This document shows positions 1-7,291 of a stretch of 64,000 nucleotides of DNA, piece after piece (position 1 is the first letter of the stretch; every line of letters begins with the position of its first letter). Origin of the DNA: CAVQBC01 sp963848415 (GTDB taxonomy: Bacteria; Actinomycetota; Thermoleophilia; Solirubrobacterales; Solirubrobacteraceae). Position numbers and translations under genes: made by a program. Under the pieces are notes generated by a model that was given only the letters and a program-made list of their open reading frames with translations, had not been told where the DNA came from and did not search any database. Location of the stretch: assembly GCA_963848415.1 (NCBI GenBank), contig CAWKDN010000001.1, positions 2,604,001-2,668,000 on the forward strand, written 5' to 3'.

Positions 1-33
1 TTGCGGCCGCGGCGCTACGGGCAGGCGCGGCGG

Positions 34-900
34 ATGGCCATGACCCGCAGCCTCGCCGGCACCGACGTGTTCCCGATCGGCCTCGGCGCGATGCCGATGT
101 CGCTCTCCGGCCGGCCGGAGGAGGCGCAGGCGATCCGCGCGATCCACGCCGCGCTGGACGCCGGCGTGCAGCTGATCGACACCGCCGACGCCTACGCCCT
201 CGACGCGGCCGACGTCGGGCACAACGAGCGCCTGGTCGCCAAGGCGCTCAAGGGCCGGCGTGACGACGTGATCGTCGCCACCAAGGGCGGCCACACCCGC
301 GGCGCCGACGGGGCGTGGGCGCTCGACGGCTCCCCGCAGTACCTCAGGGCCGCCTGCGAGGCCTCGCTGCGCGCGCTCGAGACCGACGTCATCGACCTCT
401 ACCAGCTCCACCGCCCGGACCCCGAGGTGCCCTACGCCGAGTCGATCGGGGCGCTCGCGGAGCTCCAGCGAGAGGGCAAGGTGCGCTGGCTGGGGATCTC
501 CAACGCCCACGTCTCCCAGATCGACGAGGCGCGCGCGATCGTCGAGATCGTCGCGGTGCAGAACCAGCTCTCGCTCGAGTACCGCGATCCGCTCGCCAAG
601 GGCGAGGTCGCCGGGTGCGAGGAGCGCGACATCGCGTTCCTGCCGTGGTCGCCGCTCGGCGGCATCGCCGGCGCCTCCGAGGCGGCGCGGGCGCACGACC
701 CGGTGCGGACGGCCGCCGAGCGCCACGGCGTCTCGCCCCAGCAGGTCGCGCTCGCCTGGCTGCTCTCGCTCTCGGACCGCGTCATCCCGATCCCGGGGGC
801 GAGCCGGCCGGAGACGATCGCCGACTCGGCGCGGGCCGCAGAGCTCGAGCTCGACGACGACGAGCTGTCCGCGATCGGCGCGCTGAGCCCCGCCGCATGA
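34..900 (+). CDS. Aldo/keto reductase
   Basis: NAD(P)H-dependent oxidoreductase that would reduce aldehydes or ketones in the cytoplasm. The 288-residue product has the family's TIM-barrel layout. The usual D-Y-K-H tetrad can be assigned: D and Y in DTADAYAL, K in ATKGG, H in QLHRPDPE. A late WLGISN strand and a C-terminal IPGASRPE cofactor-binding motif follow. I chose the ATG at 34 because the family normally starts just before an R-x-L-G-x-x-V-F segment; an ATG at 40 is also possible. The frame stays open to base 1, so an upstream start outside the window cannot be excluded. The substrate cannot be told. The Ku gene follows 67 bases later on the same strand. Confidence 0.88.
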   Translation: MAMTRSLAGTDVFPIGLGAMPMSLSGRPEEAQAIRAIHAALDAGVQLIDTADAYALDAADVGHNERLVAKALKGRRDDVIVATKGGHTRGADGAWALDGSPQYLRAACEASLRALETDVIDLYQLHRPDPEVPYAESIGALAELQREGKVRWLGISNAHVSQIDEARAIVEIVAVQNQLSLEYRDPLAKGEVAGCEERDIAFLPWSPLGGIAGASEAARAHDPVRTAAERHGVSPQQVALAWLLSLSDRVIPIPGASRPETIADSARAAELELDDDELSAIGALSPAA

Positions 901-955
901 GCTCGCGGCCACGCAAGGCGACGTGCGGGCGTTGGAAGACCGGGCCCCGAGTCGT

Positions 956-961
956 CACAAT
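956..961 (+). promoter_or_regulatory. Possible -10 element for ku (leaderless)
   Basis: CACAAT lies six bases before the ku ATG and there is no Shine-Dalgarno sequence. This is the spacing of a leaderless transcript. No convincing -35 is visible, so this rests on position only. Confidence 0.35.
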
Positions 962-967
962 GTCCTG

Positions 968-1876
968 ATGCCTCGATCGATGTGGAGCGGCGCCATCTCC
1001 TTCGGACTGGTCAACGTACCGGTCAAGCTCTACAGCGCCGTGTCGCGCAAGACGGTCCGGTTCCACCAGCTCAACGGCGAGACCGGCAACCGCATCCAGC
1101 AGAAGCGCGTGGATCCGGAGACCGGTGAAGAGGTCCGCTACGACGACATCGTCAAGGGCTACGAGCTGACCAAGGACAGCTACGTCATCGTCAAGCCCGA
1201 GGAGCTCGAGGCGCTCGACCCGGAGCGCTCGCGGACGATCGACATCCTCGATTTCGTCGACCTCGAGGACATCGACCCGATCTACTACGACCACCCGTAC
1301 TACCTCGTCCCGAACACCGGCGCCACCAAGGCCTACGGCCTGCTCCTCAACGCCATGGAGGAGGCCGGCAAGGTGGCCGTCGCCAAGGTCGTGCTGCGCT
1401 CCAAGGAGCAGCTGGTCGCGATCCGCCCGGCGGCGGACATCCTGATGATGGAGACGATGATCTTCTCCGACGAGGTCGTGCCGCACGACTCGATCGAGGA
1501 CCTCCCGGACGCCAAGGAGCTCAAGGCGTCAGACCGCGAGCTGAAGATGGCCCAGCAGCTGATCGACTCGCTCAGCTCGGAGTTCGAGCCGACCAAGTAC
1601 AAGGACGAGTACCGCGAGAAGGTGCTCGACCTGGTCGAGCGCAAGGCCCAGGGCGAGGAGATCGCCACCCAGCCCGAGGCGCCCGAGCCCGCCAAGGTGC
1701 CCGACCTGATGGCGGCGCTGGAGGCGAGCCTCGCGGCCGTCTCGGACCGCGGCGGCGACGCGAGCGACGGCTCGGGCAACGGCAAGGCGGAGACGAAGCC
1801 CAAGAAGCGCTCGAGCAGCTCGAAGTCCTCGGGCGGCGGCTCGAAGTCCAAGGCCAAGGCCGGCGCGAAGTCCTAG
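968..1876 (+). CDS. ku: Ku homodimeric DNA end-binding protein
   Basis: Bacterial Ku forms a homodimeric ring on double-strand break ends and recruits LigD in non-homologous end joining. The N-terminus (MPRSMWSG then ISFGLVNVPVKLY) and the FHQLN segment are hallmark Ku sequence. The core runs to about residue 235. A roughly 65-residue tail follows that is rich in Lys, Ser, Gly and Ala, like the basic DNA-binding tails of actinobacterial Ku. The product is 302 aa. An earlier in-frame start at 923 would add 15 unconserved residues. The LigD polymerase gene lies 4.4 kb away on the other strand; no ligase domain is in the window. Confidence 0.96.
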   Translation: MPRSMWSGAISFGLVNVPVKLYSAVSRKTVRFHQLNGETGNRIQQKRVDPETGEEVRYDDIVKGYELTKDSYVIVKPEELEALDPERSRTIDILDFVDLEDIDPIYYDHPYYLVPNTGATKAYGLLLNAMEEAGKVAVAKVVLRSKEQLVAIRPAADILMMETMIFSDEVVPHDSIEDLPDAKELKASDRELKMAQQLIDSLSSEFEPTKYKDEYREKVLDLVERKAQGEEIATQPEAPEPAKVPDLMAALEASLAAVSDRGGDASDGSGNGKAETKPKKRSSSSKSSGGGSKSKAKAGAKS

Positions 1877-2872
1877 CCCGGCGGCGCGAAGGCCTGACCG
1901 GCGGGTCGCGGGTCGTCTTGAGGTCCGCTTGCCCGGCGAAACCTCGTCTCGCCGTCGTTGTCCCGGCAAGCCCCGCATCGAGGGGGTCGGGATCGCGTGG
2001 CGGGCCGGAGAGCGGGCTCGCGAACCGTCCCCACCATCGGACCCACGTCCTGGTCGCCGAGCTTGAGGTGGTAGGCGTCAGAGAGCGCTTCGACGCGGGC
2101 GATCTGGTCGGACTTCTCGTCGAAGAGCTCGTGGAACTCGAAGAAGGCGAAGTCCACGACGCGCGACTGGTAGCCGAGGGCGTCGAGCTGGGCGACGCTG
2201 CGCTGCTCGCCGATGATCGAGAGCTGCATGAGGTAGGCGACGCCGTCGTCGGCCAGCGCCTTGGGCAGCAGCGCGATCAGATGATCGACGAGGTTGCGTC
2301 CCCAGTAGTCGAGTCGCCGGTGGGTGGAGACCTGCTCGAAGGGGTCGACCGGCATCTGGTAGAGGCTGGCCACGATGACGTCGTAGCGCTCCTCGGGCTC
2401 CCACGGGAACAGGTCGACGGCGGCGGAGCTGACGCGGTCGGCGACGCCGTTGCGAAAGGCGTTGGTGAGCGTGTTGGCGGCGGCGGCCTGGTCGATGTCG
2501 ATGGCGTGGACGTGGGCAGCGCCGTTGCGGGCCATCTGGATGGCCAGCAGGCCGGTGCCGCAGCCGATGTCCAGGCAGCGCTGGTGAGCGCCGATGCCCT
2601 GATGGAAGAGGTACTTCCAGATCGGAAGCTGCCCTGGGTCGGGACGAACACGCCCGGGTCGACGCGCAGGTCGGGGAAGTCGAGCGGGAACAACGGCCGT
2701 CCGCGCGGATCCGTCCACGAAGGTGCCGGGCCGCCGGCGACGGTGCCGGTGTCGTCCGTGGCCTCGAAACTCGGCCGCCGCCGAGGACGAGCAGCGGCAG
2801 CTCGGGCGGGCCGCGCCTGCACTTTCCGGTGATGAACGGGCCGTCGGCGCTCAGGGCGGACGGCATGCCCAT
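1873..2872 (-). pseudogene. SAM-dependent methyltransferase, frameshifted
   Basis: A class I methyltransferase reading is spread over three frames. The main frame (2640 down to about 2050) carries LPIWKYLFHQG, the SAM motif LDIGCGTGLLAIQMA and a DVIVASLYQMP strand. The N-terminal parts are in the other frames: from the ATG at 2872 through ELPLLVLGGG, then FEATDDTGTVAGG to VFVPTQG. One base appears to be missing near 2630, in a short G run between PTQG and QLPIW. A second indel lies near 2770. Downstream of LKLGDQDV the frame loses family resemblance, so the true 3' end is unclear and it now runs into the ku stop. Substitutions look few, so either recent inactivation or sequence error fits. 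Confidence 0.7.
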
Positions 2873-3092
2873 ACGTGTCGAGTGCGCCGCTGTGCCGCGG
2901 GCGGTCAGGGGGGTGTCGAGCGTGGCTTGGGCGAGCTGAACGACGAGATCCGCGGGGTCTGGAGCGGTGCCTCGACGTCTTGGTCGCTATAGCGTCACTT
3001 CGTCGAGATTGGTCTGCGACCACTCCGGATCTCGACGTCTTGATCGGCCCCCTACGCCCCCCACACCCGCCACGGCGCTTCCCGGGGTGAGC
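2873..3092. other. Gene-free stretch with inverted and direct repeats
   Basis: No protein-coding pattern is convincing here. It holds CGTCGAGAT at 3001-3009 facing ATCTCGACG at 3029-3037. It also holds two near-identical 16-base copies of CTCGACGTCTTG(G/A)TCG, at about 2971 and 3030. The stretch lies between the start of the broken methyltransferase and the end of the anti-sigma gene. The same core recurs in an inverted repeat at 54234-54274. Confidence 0.5.
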
Positions 3093-3473
3093 TCAGTCAG
3101 CGCGGTCGAGCTCGAACCACACGCAGGTGTCGCTGCCGCGCTCGACGCCCCAGCGGTCGGCCATCTCGGCCACGAGGTAGAGGCCCCAGCCGCCGGCTTC
3201 GGTGGCGCCGAGCTCGCGGCCGGTCCAGTCGAAGCCGGTGCCCGGGTCGCCCACCTCCACCCGCAGCCCGCCGGGGGACTCCTGCATCAGCAGCCGGATC
3301 TCCTCGCGCTCGCCCAGTCCGGCGTGGCGGATCGCGTTGGTCACGAGCTCTGAGACGAGCAGGCGCACGTCGCCCAGGCGCTCGGCGGGGAAGTGCCCGC
3401 CGAGCCGGTCGACGGCGTGGCGGGCCGCTGACGGGGACTCGGAGGTGCGCGGCAGGGCGAGCTCCATCCTCAT
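3093..3473 (-). CDS. Anti-sigma factor, HATPase_c (RsbW/SpoIIAB-like)
   Basis: Small ATP-binding serine kinase of the GHKL fold that would hold a sigma factor and phosphorylate a STAS antagonist. The product is 126 aa. It has the N box (ELVTNAIRHA near residue 42), the G1 box (DPGTGF near 76) and the G2 box (GGWGLYLVAEM near 94), and is only the catalytic domain, as is usual. The ATG at 3473 overlaps the stop of the upstream STAS gene as ATGA, and a GGAG precedes it. The pair is therefore likely translationally coupled. The sigma factor at 5153-6019 is the obvious client, though not proven. Confidence 0.88.
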   Translation of the reverse strand: MRMELALPRTSESPSAARHAVDRLGGHFPAERLGDVRLLVSELVTNAIRHAGLGEREEIRLLMQESPGGLRVEVGDPGTGFDWTGRELGATEAGGWGLYLVAEMADRWGVERGSDTCVWFELDRAD

Positions 3474-3802
3474 CGTGTCTCCGGAGGAGTCACAAAGGCA
3501 AGCCGCTTGTCCATGCCGGTGATCTCGAACACCTTCTGTACGGGTCCCGTACCTGGGACGAGTCCAAACTTCCGGCCGTCGGCTTCTGCGCGTGCGTGCG
3601 CCAGCGCGACCAGCCGCAACCCACTGGAATCCATGAATTCCAGAGCGCGGAGGTCGATCACCACCTCGTCGGTCTCCGGCTGGGCCTCGAGCCGTGCCAG
3701 CTCGGGCTCGAGCACCCCGGCGCCGTCGAGGTCGAGCTCGCCGCGCAGGGCGACGATCGCGCGGCCGTCGTGCACCGAGGTCTCGAAGAGCAGGCGCGCC
3801 AT
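3470..3802 (-). CDS. STAS-domain anti-sigma factor antagonist
   Basis: SpoIIAA/RsbV-like protein that, when dephosphorylated, binds the anti-sigma kinase and frees the sigma factor. The 110-residue product is a single STAS domain. The phosphoacceptor region FMDSSGLRL lies near residues 55-63, and the C-terminus has a VQKVFEITG helix. I place the start at the ATG at 3802 because residues upstream of it are not STAS-like. It is the first gene of a two-gene operon with the anti-sigma gene and is divergent from topoisomerase IB, 49 bases away. A TAGTCT about 11 bases upstream of the start could be its -10. Confidence 0.9.
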   Translation of the reverse strand: MARLLFETSVHDGRAIVALRGELDLDGAGVLEPELARLEAQPETDEVVIDLRALEFMDSSGLRLVALAHARAEADGRKFGLVPGTGPVQKVFEITGMDKRLAFVTPPETR

Positions 3803-3851
3803 GACTCGACCGGAGACTAGTGGGCCGGGCGCGGGGGAAAGACCGCAGGCG

Positions 3852-4919
3852 ATGCCCGCTCCCCGCCTGCGCCGCAGCGACTGCTCTGGTCCCGGCATCG
3901 CCCGACAACGCCGCGGGCGCGGCTTCAGCTACGTCGACGAGGACGGCAACCGCGTCGAGGAGCCCGAGGTGCTCGAGCGCATCGGCGATCTCGGGATCCC
4001 GCCGGCGTGGCGGGAGGTGTGGATCTGCCCGTATCCGAACGGGCACCTGCAGGCGACCGGGACCGACGCCGCCGGGCGCAAGCAGTATCGCTACCACGAG
4101 GCCTGGCGCGCGCGGCGCGACCAGCAGAAGTTCGACGAGATGCTGGACTTCGCCAAGGTGCTGCCGGCGCTGCGCGAGCGTGTCGCCGACGACCTCGAGT
4201 CGGCGCCGGAGCTGGGCCGGGAGCAGGTCATGGCGCTCGCCGTCCGGCTGCTCGACCGCGGCTTCTTTCGCATCGGCACCGAGGAGTACGCCGCCCTGAA
4301 CGAGAGCTACGGCCTCGCCACCATCCTCAAGCAGCACGTCACCCTCGGCGAGGATGGCGCGATGGTCTTCGACTACCCGGCCAAGAGCGGGCAGCGGCGG
4401 ATCCGGGGCGTCGTCGACCGCGACGCCTTCGACATCGTCGCGCGGCTCAAGCGCCGGCGCGGCGGCGGCCCCGGGCTGCTCGCCTACCGCCAGGGCCGCC
4501 GCTGGCGCGACATCCGCTCCGAGGAGGTCAACGAGTACCTCAAGGAGGTCACCGGCGCCGACTACTCGGCCAAGGACTTCCGCACCTGGAACGCCACGCT
4601 GCTCGCCGCCGTCGCGCTCGCGGTGGCAGGCGGGGTCGCTAACACCGAGACGGGCCGCAAGCGCGCGATCACCCGCGCCGTGAAGGAGACGGCCCGCTAC
4701 CTGGGCAATACGCCCGCCGTCTGCCGCGCGTCCTACATCGACCCGCGCGTCTTCGACGCCTACCAGGCCGGGCTGATCATCCGGCCCGACCTGCCCACCG
4801 CGGAGCAGCCCGACGACGGCGAGCTGCCGATCCACCAGGCGGCCGTCGAGCGGGCCGTGCTCGACCTGATCGACGAGCGCGAGGACGCGCCCGGCGTCGA
4901 GCAGGTCGCGGTCGCCTGA
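3852..4919 (+). CDS. DNA topoisomerase IB
   Basis: Relaxes supercoils by transient 3'-phosphotyrosyl nicking. The 355-residue product begins with the bacterial TopIB N-terminal domain (FSYVDEDG, IPPAWREVWICPYPNGHLQATG). The catalytic domain contains RRIRGVVDRD, DFRTWNAT and, near the C-terminus, LGNTPAVCRASYIDPRV. The Tyr in ASYIDPRV is the likely nucleophile. The start is uncertain: I use the ATG at 3852, but the first conserved residues come about 20 codons later. It is divergent from the STAS/anti-sigma operon. Bacterial TopIB is sporadic in distribution; here it sits between NHEJ and general-stress genes. Confidence 0.92.
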   Translation: MPAPRLRRSDCSGPGIARQRRGRGFSYVDEDGNRVEEPEVLERIGDLGIPPAWREVWICPYPNGHLQATGTDAAGRKQYRYHEAWRARRDQQKFDEMLDFAKVLPALRERVADDLESAPELGREQVMALAVRLLDRGFFRIGTEEYAALNESYGLATILKQHVTLGEDGAMVFDYPAKSGQRRIRGVVDRDAFDIVARLKRRRGGGPGLLAYRQGRRWRDIRSEEVNEYLKEVTGADYSAKDFRTWNATLLAAVALAVAGGVANTETGRKRAITRAVKETARYLGNTPAVCRASYIDPRVFDAYQAGLIIRPDLPTAEQPDDGELPIHQAAVERAVLDLIDEREDAPGVEQVAVA

Positions 4920-4925
4920 GCTCGG

Positions 4926-5123
4926 TCAGCCCTCGGCGGGCGGTGTGACCTTGGGCCCGTCGGGTGCGGGCGGATCGGGGTCGACGGGCTCCGGTGCGTC
5001 CGGGCCGACCGGGGTGTCGGGCGTCTCCGGGGGCGTGGGGGCGGCCGGCACGGTCGGGCTGTCGGGCACGACCTGGGGCTGCTCCGGGGTGGCGGGCGTG
5101 GAGGGGATCTCGAGCGTCGGCAT
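4926..5123 (-). CDS. Proline-rich small protein, unknown
   Basis: A 65-residue frame made almost entirely of Pro, Thr, Glu, Asp, Val and Ala (for example TPETPDTPVGPDAPEPVD). It has no signal peptide, membrane segment or recognised domain. It lies 29 bases downstream of the sigma-factor stop on the same strand, so it could be the last gene of that transcript, and it is convergent with topoisomerase IB. TAGGCA sits six bases before its ATG. Low-complexity sequence in GC-rich DNA can be open by chance, so existence is uncertain. Confidence 0.4.
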   Translation of the reverse strand: MPTLEIPSTPATPEQPQVVPDSPTVPAAPTPPETPDTPVGPDAPEPVDPDPPAPDGPKVTPPAEG

Positions 5124-5152
5124 GGCTCGTGCCTACCCGGCGGGCGCCGGCG

Positions 5153-6019
5153 TCAGGCGGCCAGGCCCACCCGCCGCGGCTCGGCGGCCGCCGCCGCCGC
5201 TTGCGCGGCCGCAACCTCCTGCGCCGCCGCCACCTCCCGCAGATGCTCGAGCGACTGGCGGATCAGCCGCGAGACGTGCATCTGGGAGATCCCGAGCCGA
5301 GCGCCGATCTCGCTCTGCGTGAGGTCCTCGGCGAAGCGCAGTCGCAGGATCTCCTGCTCGCGTTGGCCGAGATGGCGCAGCAGCCGCTGCGCGGTGACGA
5401 CCGCCTCGGCGGCCTCCAGCTGTGGATCCTCGGTGCCGAGCGCCTCGCCGAGCGTGCTGCGGCCTTCGCCGTCCCCGAGCACCGGCGAGTCCAGCGAGGC
5501 GGCGTAGTGCGCGGCGGCGGCCTCGCGCGCCTCGAGCACCTGTCCGGGCTCCACGCCGAGCCGCTTGGCCAGCTCGTCCGCGGTGGCCGGCCGGCCGAGA
5601 TCGTCGTGCATCCCGTCGCCGACCGCCTCCACCTTGACGGCGAGCTCCTGCAGGTCGCGCGGGACGTGGATCGCCCAGCCGGTGTCGCGGAAGTGGCGGC
5701 GTAGCTCGCCGAGGATGGTCGGGACGGCGAAGGAGGAGAACGCGGTGCCCTGTCCGGGGTCGTAGCGCTCGACGGCCTTGAGCAGGCCGAGCGCCGCGAC
5801 CTGGCGCAGGTCGTCCATCGGCTCGCCCCCGCGCCGGTAACGGCCGGCGAGCTTGCGCGACAGGGGCAGGAAGCGCCGGACGAGCGCGTCGCGCAGCTCG
5901 GGGTCGCCGGTCTCGCGGTAGCGGACGAACAGTCGTCGCTCGTCGCGATCGAGCCGGGAGCGCGGCGCCGGCGCGCCGTGCGACGTCTCCCCCGATTGCG
6001 GTGCCAACACAGGTGCCAT
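5153..6019 (-). CDS. RNA polymerase sigma factor, SigB/SigF family
   Basis: Group 3 sigma-70 factor of the stress or sporulation type. The 288-residue product contains region 2 (LVRRFLPLSRKLAGRY, then DLRQVAALGLLKAVERYDP, then FSSFAVPTILGELRRHFRD), region 3 (VPRDLQEL onward) and a region 4 helix-turn-helix (TQSEIGARLGISQMHVSRL). An Ala-rich tail follows that is longer than usual. The ATG at 6019 has an excellent upstream GAGAGGAAGGA. These factors are normally controlled by a HATPase anti-sigma kinase, a STAS antagonist and a PP2C phosphatase. All three kinds are encoded within 7 kb. Confidence 0.94.
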   Translation of the reverse strand: MAPVLAPQSGETSHGAPAPRSRLDRDERRLFVRYRETGDPELRDALVRRFLPLSRKLAGRYRRGGEPMDDLRQVAALGLLKAVERYDPGQGTAFSSFAVPTILGELRRHFRDTGWAIHVPRDLQELAVKVEAVGDGMHDDLGRPATADELAKRLGVEPGQVLEAREAAAAHYAASLDSPVLGDGEGRSTLGEALGTEDPQLEAAEAVVTAQRLLRHLGQREQEILRLRFAEDLTQSEIGARLGISQMHVSRLIRQSLEHLREVAAAQEVAAAQAAAAAAEPRRVGLAA

Positions 6020-6144
6020 TGGGATCCTTCCTCTCAGGCGTCGGTCTGCGATGGTGGCTGCGGGTTCTGACCCGTGACGGGCTCCCGCGAGCCAATGCCT
6101 ACCCAACGTCGGCGCGTCCGAATCGCCAAAGCGAGCCATCGACG

Positions 6145-6176
6145 CCGTAGAGGCCGCTCGGAGGCGGCCTCTACGG
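6145..6176. terminator. Stem-loop terminator after ligD polymerase gene
   Basis: Perfect 13-bp stem (CCGTAGAGGCCGC at 6145-6157, complement at 6164-6176) with a 6-base loop. It lies 3' of the minus-strand ligD polymerase gene and upstream of the sigma-factor gene. No T-run follows, as is common for actinobacterial hairpin terminators. Confidence 0.65.
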
Positions 6177-6298
6177 TGGGATGAGGAGAGGGGTGAGCCA
6201 ACCCCGATGTGCGCGGGCTCTCGCCGTCCTTTCCCCATCGCCGCCGCCTCCGCACGTCGAGCCGTCCGAAATCTGACCGGTGAGCGGCGCGGCGAAGG

Positions 6299-7213
6299 CT
6301 AGCCGGGCAGCGCCTGCTCGAGCTCGAGCACGCCGGCGAACAGGTCGCCGTGCTCCGCGACACGGGCGAGCACGGCGGCGGAGTCGAAGCTGAGCCCCTC
6401 CGGATCGCCCGAGGCGGCCGCCGCCTCGACCTCCTCCCAGCGCACCGGGGTCGACACCGTGGGCCGCTCCCGCGCGCGCAGCGAGTAGACGTTCACCGTC
6501 GTCTTGTGGCGGCTGTTCTGGCTCCAGTCCACGAGCACCTTGCCGGTCCGCTTGGCCTTGGTCATCTCCGAGACGACCAGCTCGGGCCGGCGGCGCTCCA
6601 GCAACTGCGCCAGTCCGTGGGCGAACCCGCTGGTCTGCTCGTAGGTCGGCGCGCCCGCGTTGAGCGGGAGATAGACCTGCATGCCCTTCGAGCCCGAGGT
6701 CTTCGCGAACGCGGTCAGCCCGAGGTGGTCGAAGGCCTCGCGCAGCGAGAGCGCGACCTCGGCGCACTCGACGATCGTCGCGGGGGCTCCGGGGTCGAGG
6801 TCGAAGGCGATCATCGTCGGGCGGGTGACGTCGTCGGCCAGGGCGAGCGACGTATGCAGCTCGAGGTCGGCGAGGTTGGCCAGCCAGACCAGCGTGGGGA
6901 GGTCCTCCGCGAGGCAGAAGTCGATCGTGCGCCGGTTGCTGCGGCTGTAGACCGCGGCCGTCTGCACCCAGTCGGGCCGGTGCGACGGGCACTGCTTCTC
7001 GTAGAAGTACTGTGCCTCGACGCCGTTGGGGTAGCGCTTGAGCGTCAGGGGGCGACCGCGCAGGTGGGGGAGCAGCGCCGGGGCGACGCGGCTGTAGTAG
7101 TCGATCACGTGGCCCTTCGTGAAGCCCGGGACGGGGTAGAGGACCTTGTCCAGGTTCGAGAGCGACAGCCGCCGCCCCTGGATCTCGACCTCGACGCGTC
7201 TGGACGGCGGCAC
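6299..7213 (-). CDS. LigD-type polymerase domain protein (NHEJ primase/polymerase)
   Basis: Stand-alone version of the LigD polymerase domain (archaeo-eukaryotic primase fold) that fills gaps, preferably with ribonucleotides, during end joining. The 304-residue product has LSNLDKVLYP at the N-terminus and the metal-binding FDLDPG near residues 137-142. KTSGSKGMQVYLPL lies near 170 and VDWSQNSRHKTT in the C-terminal third. No ligase or phosphoesterase domain is fused. The GTG start at 7213 is preceded six bases upstream by TAGCGT with no Shine-Dalgarno, consistent with a leaderless mRNA. The function pairs with Ku at 968-1876. Confidence 0.95.
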   Translation of the reverse strand: MPPSRRVEVEIQGRRLSLSNLDKVLYPVPGFTKGHVIDYYSRVAPALLPHLRGRPLTLKRYPNGVEAQYFYEKQCPSHRPDWVQTAAVYSRSNRRTIDFCLAEDLPTLVWLANLADLELHTSLALADDVTRPTMIAFDLDPGAPATIVECAEVALSLREAFDHLGLTAFAKTSGSKGMQVYLPLNAGAPTYEQTSGFAHGLAQLLERRRPELVVSEMTKAKRTGKVLVDWSQNSRHKTTVNVYSLRARERPTVSTPVRWEEVEAAAASGDPEGLSFDSAAVLARVAEHGDLFAGVLELEQALPG

Positions 7214-7219
7214 CCCTCG

Positions 7220-7225
7220 ACGCTA
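7220..7225 (-). promoter_or_regulatory. -10 element for ligD polymerase gene (leaderless)
   Basis: TAGCGT on the minus strand, then six bases, then the GTG start. No Shine-Dalgarno sequence fits in between. The -35 is not evident. Confidence 0.45.
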
Positions 7226-7242
7226 GCGCCTCGCGGCCGCAG

Positions 7243-7277
7243 CGGGCGGCGCCACCTGAAAGCGGTGGCGCCGCCCG
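7243..7277. terminator. Stem-loop terminator after transketolase
   Basis: Perfect 14-bp GC-rich stem (7243-7256 with 7264-7277) around a 7-base loop, TGAAAGC. It lies 15 bases beyond the transketolase stop on the minus strand. There is no T tract. It separates the pentose-phosphate operon from the ligD polymerase gene. Confidence 0.7.
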
Positions 7278-7291
7278 GCCGTCGGCGTTCC

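Noticed and set aside
3852..4919. Topoisomerase IB frame extended upstream to 3507
   Set aside because: The extra 115 codons lie opposite the STAS gene and do not resemble the family N-terminus.
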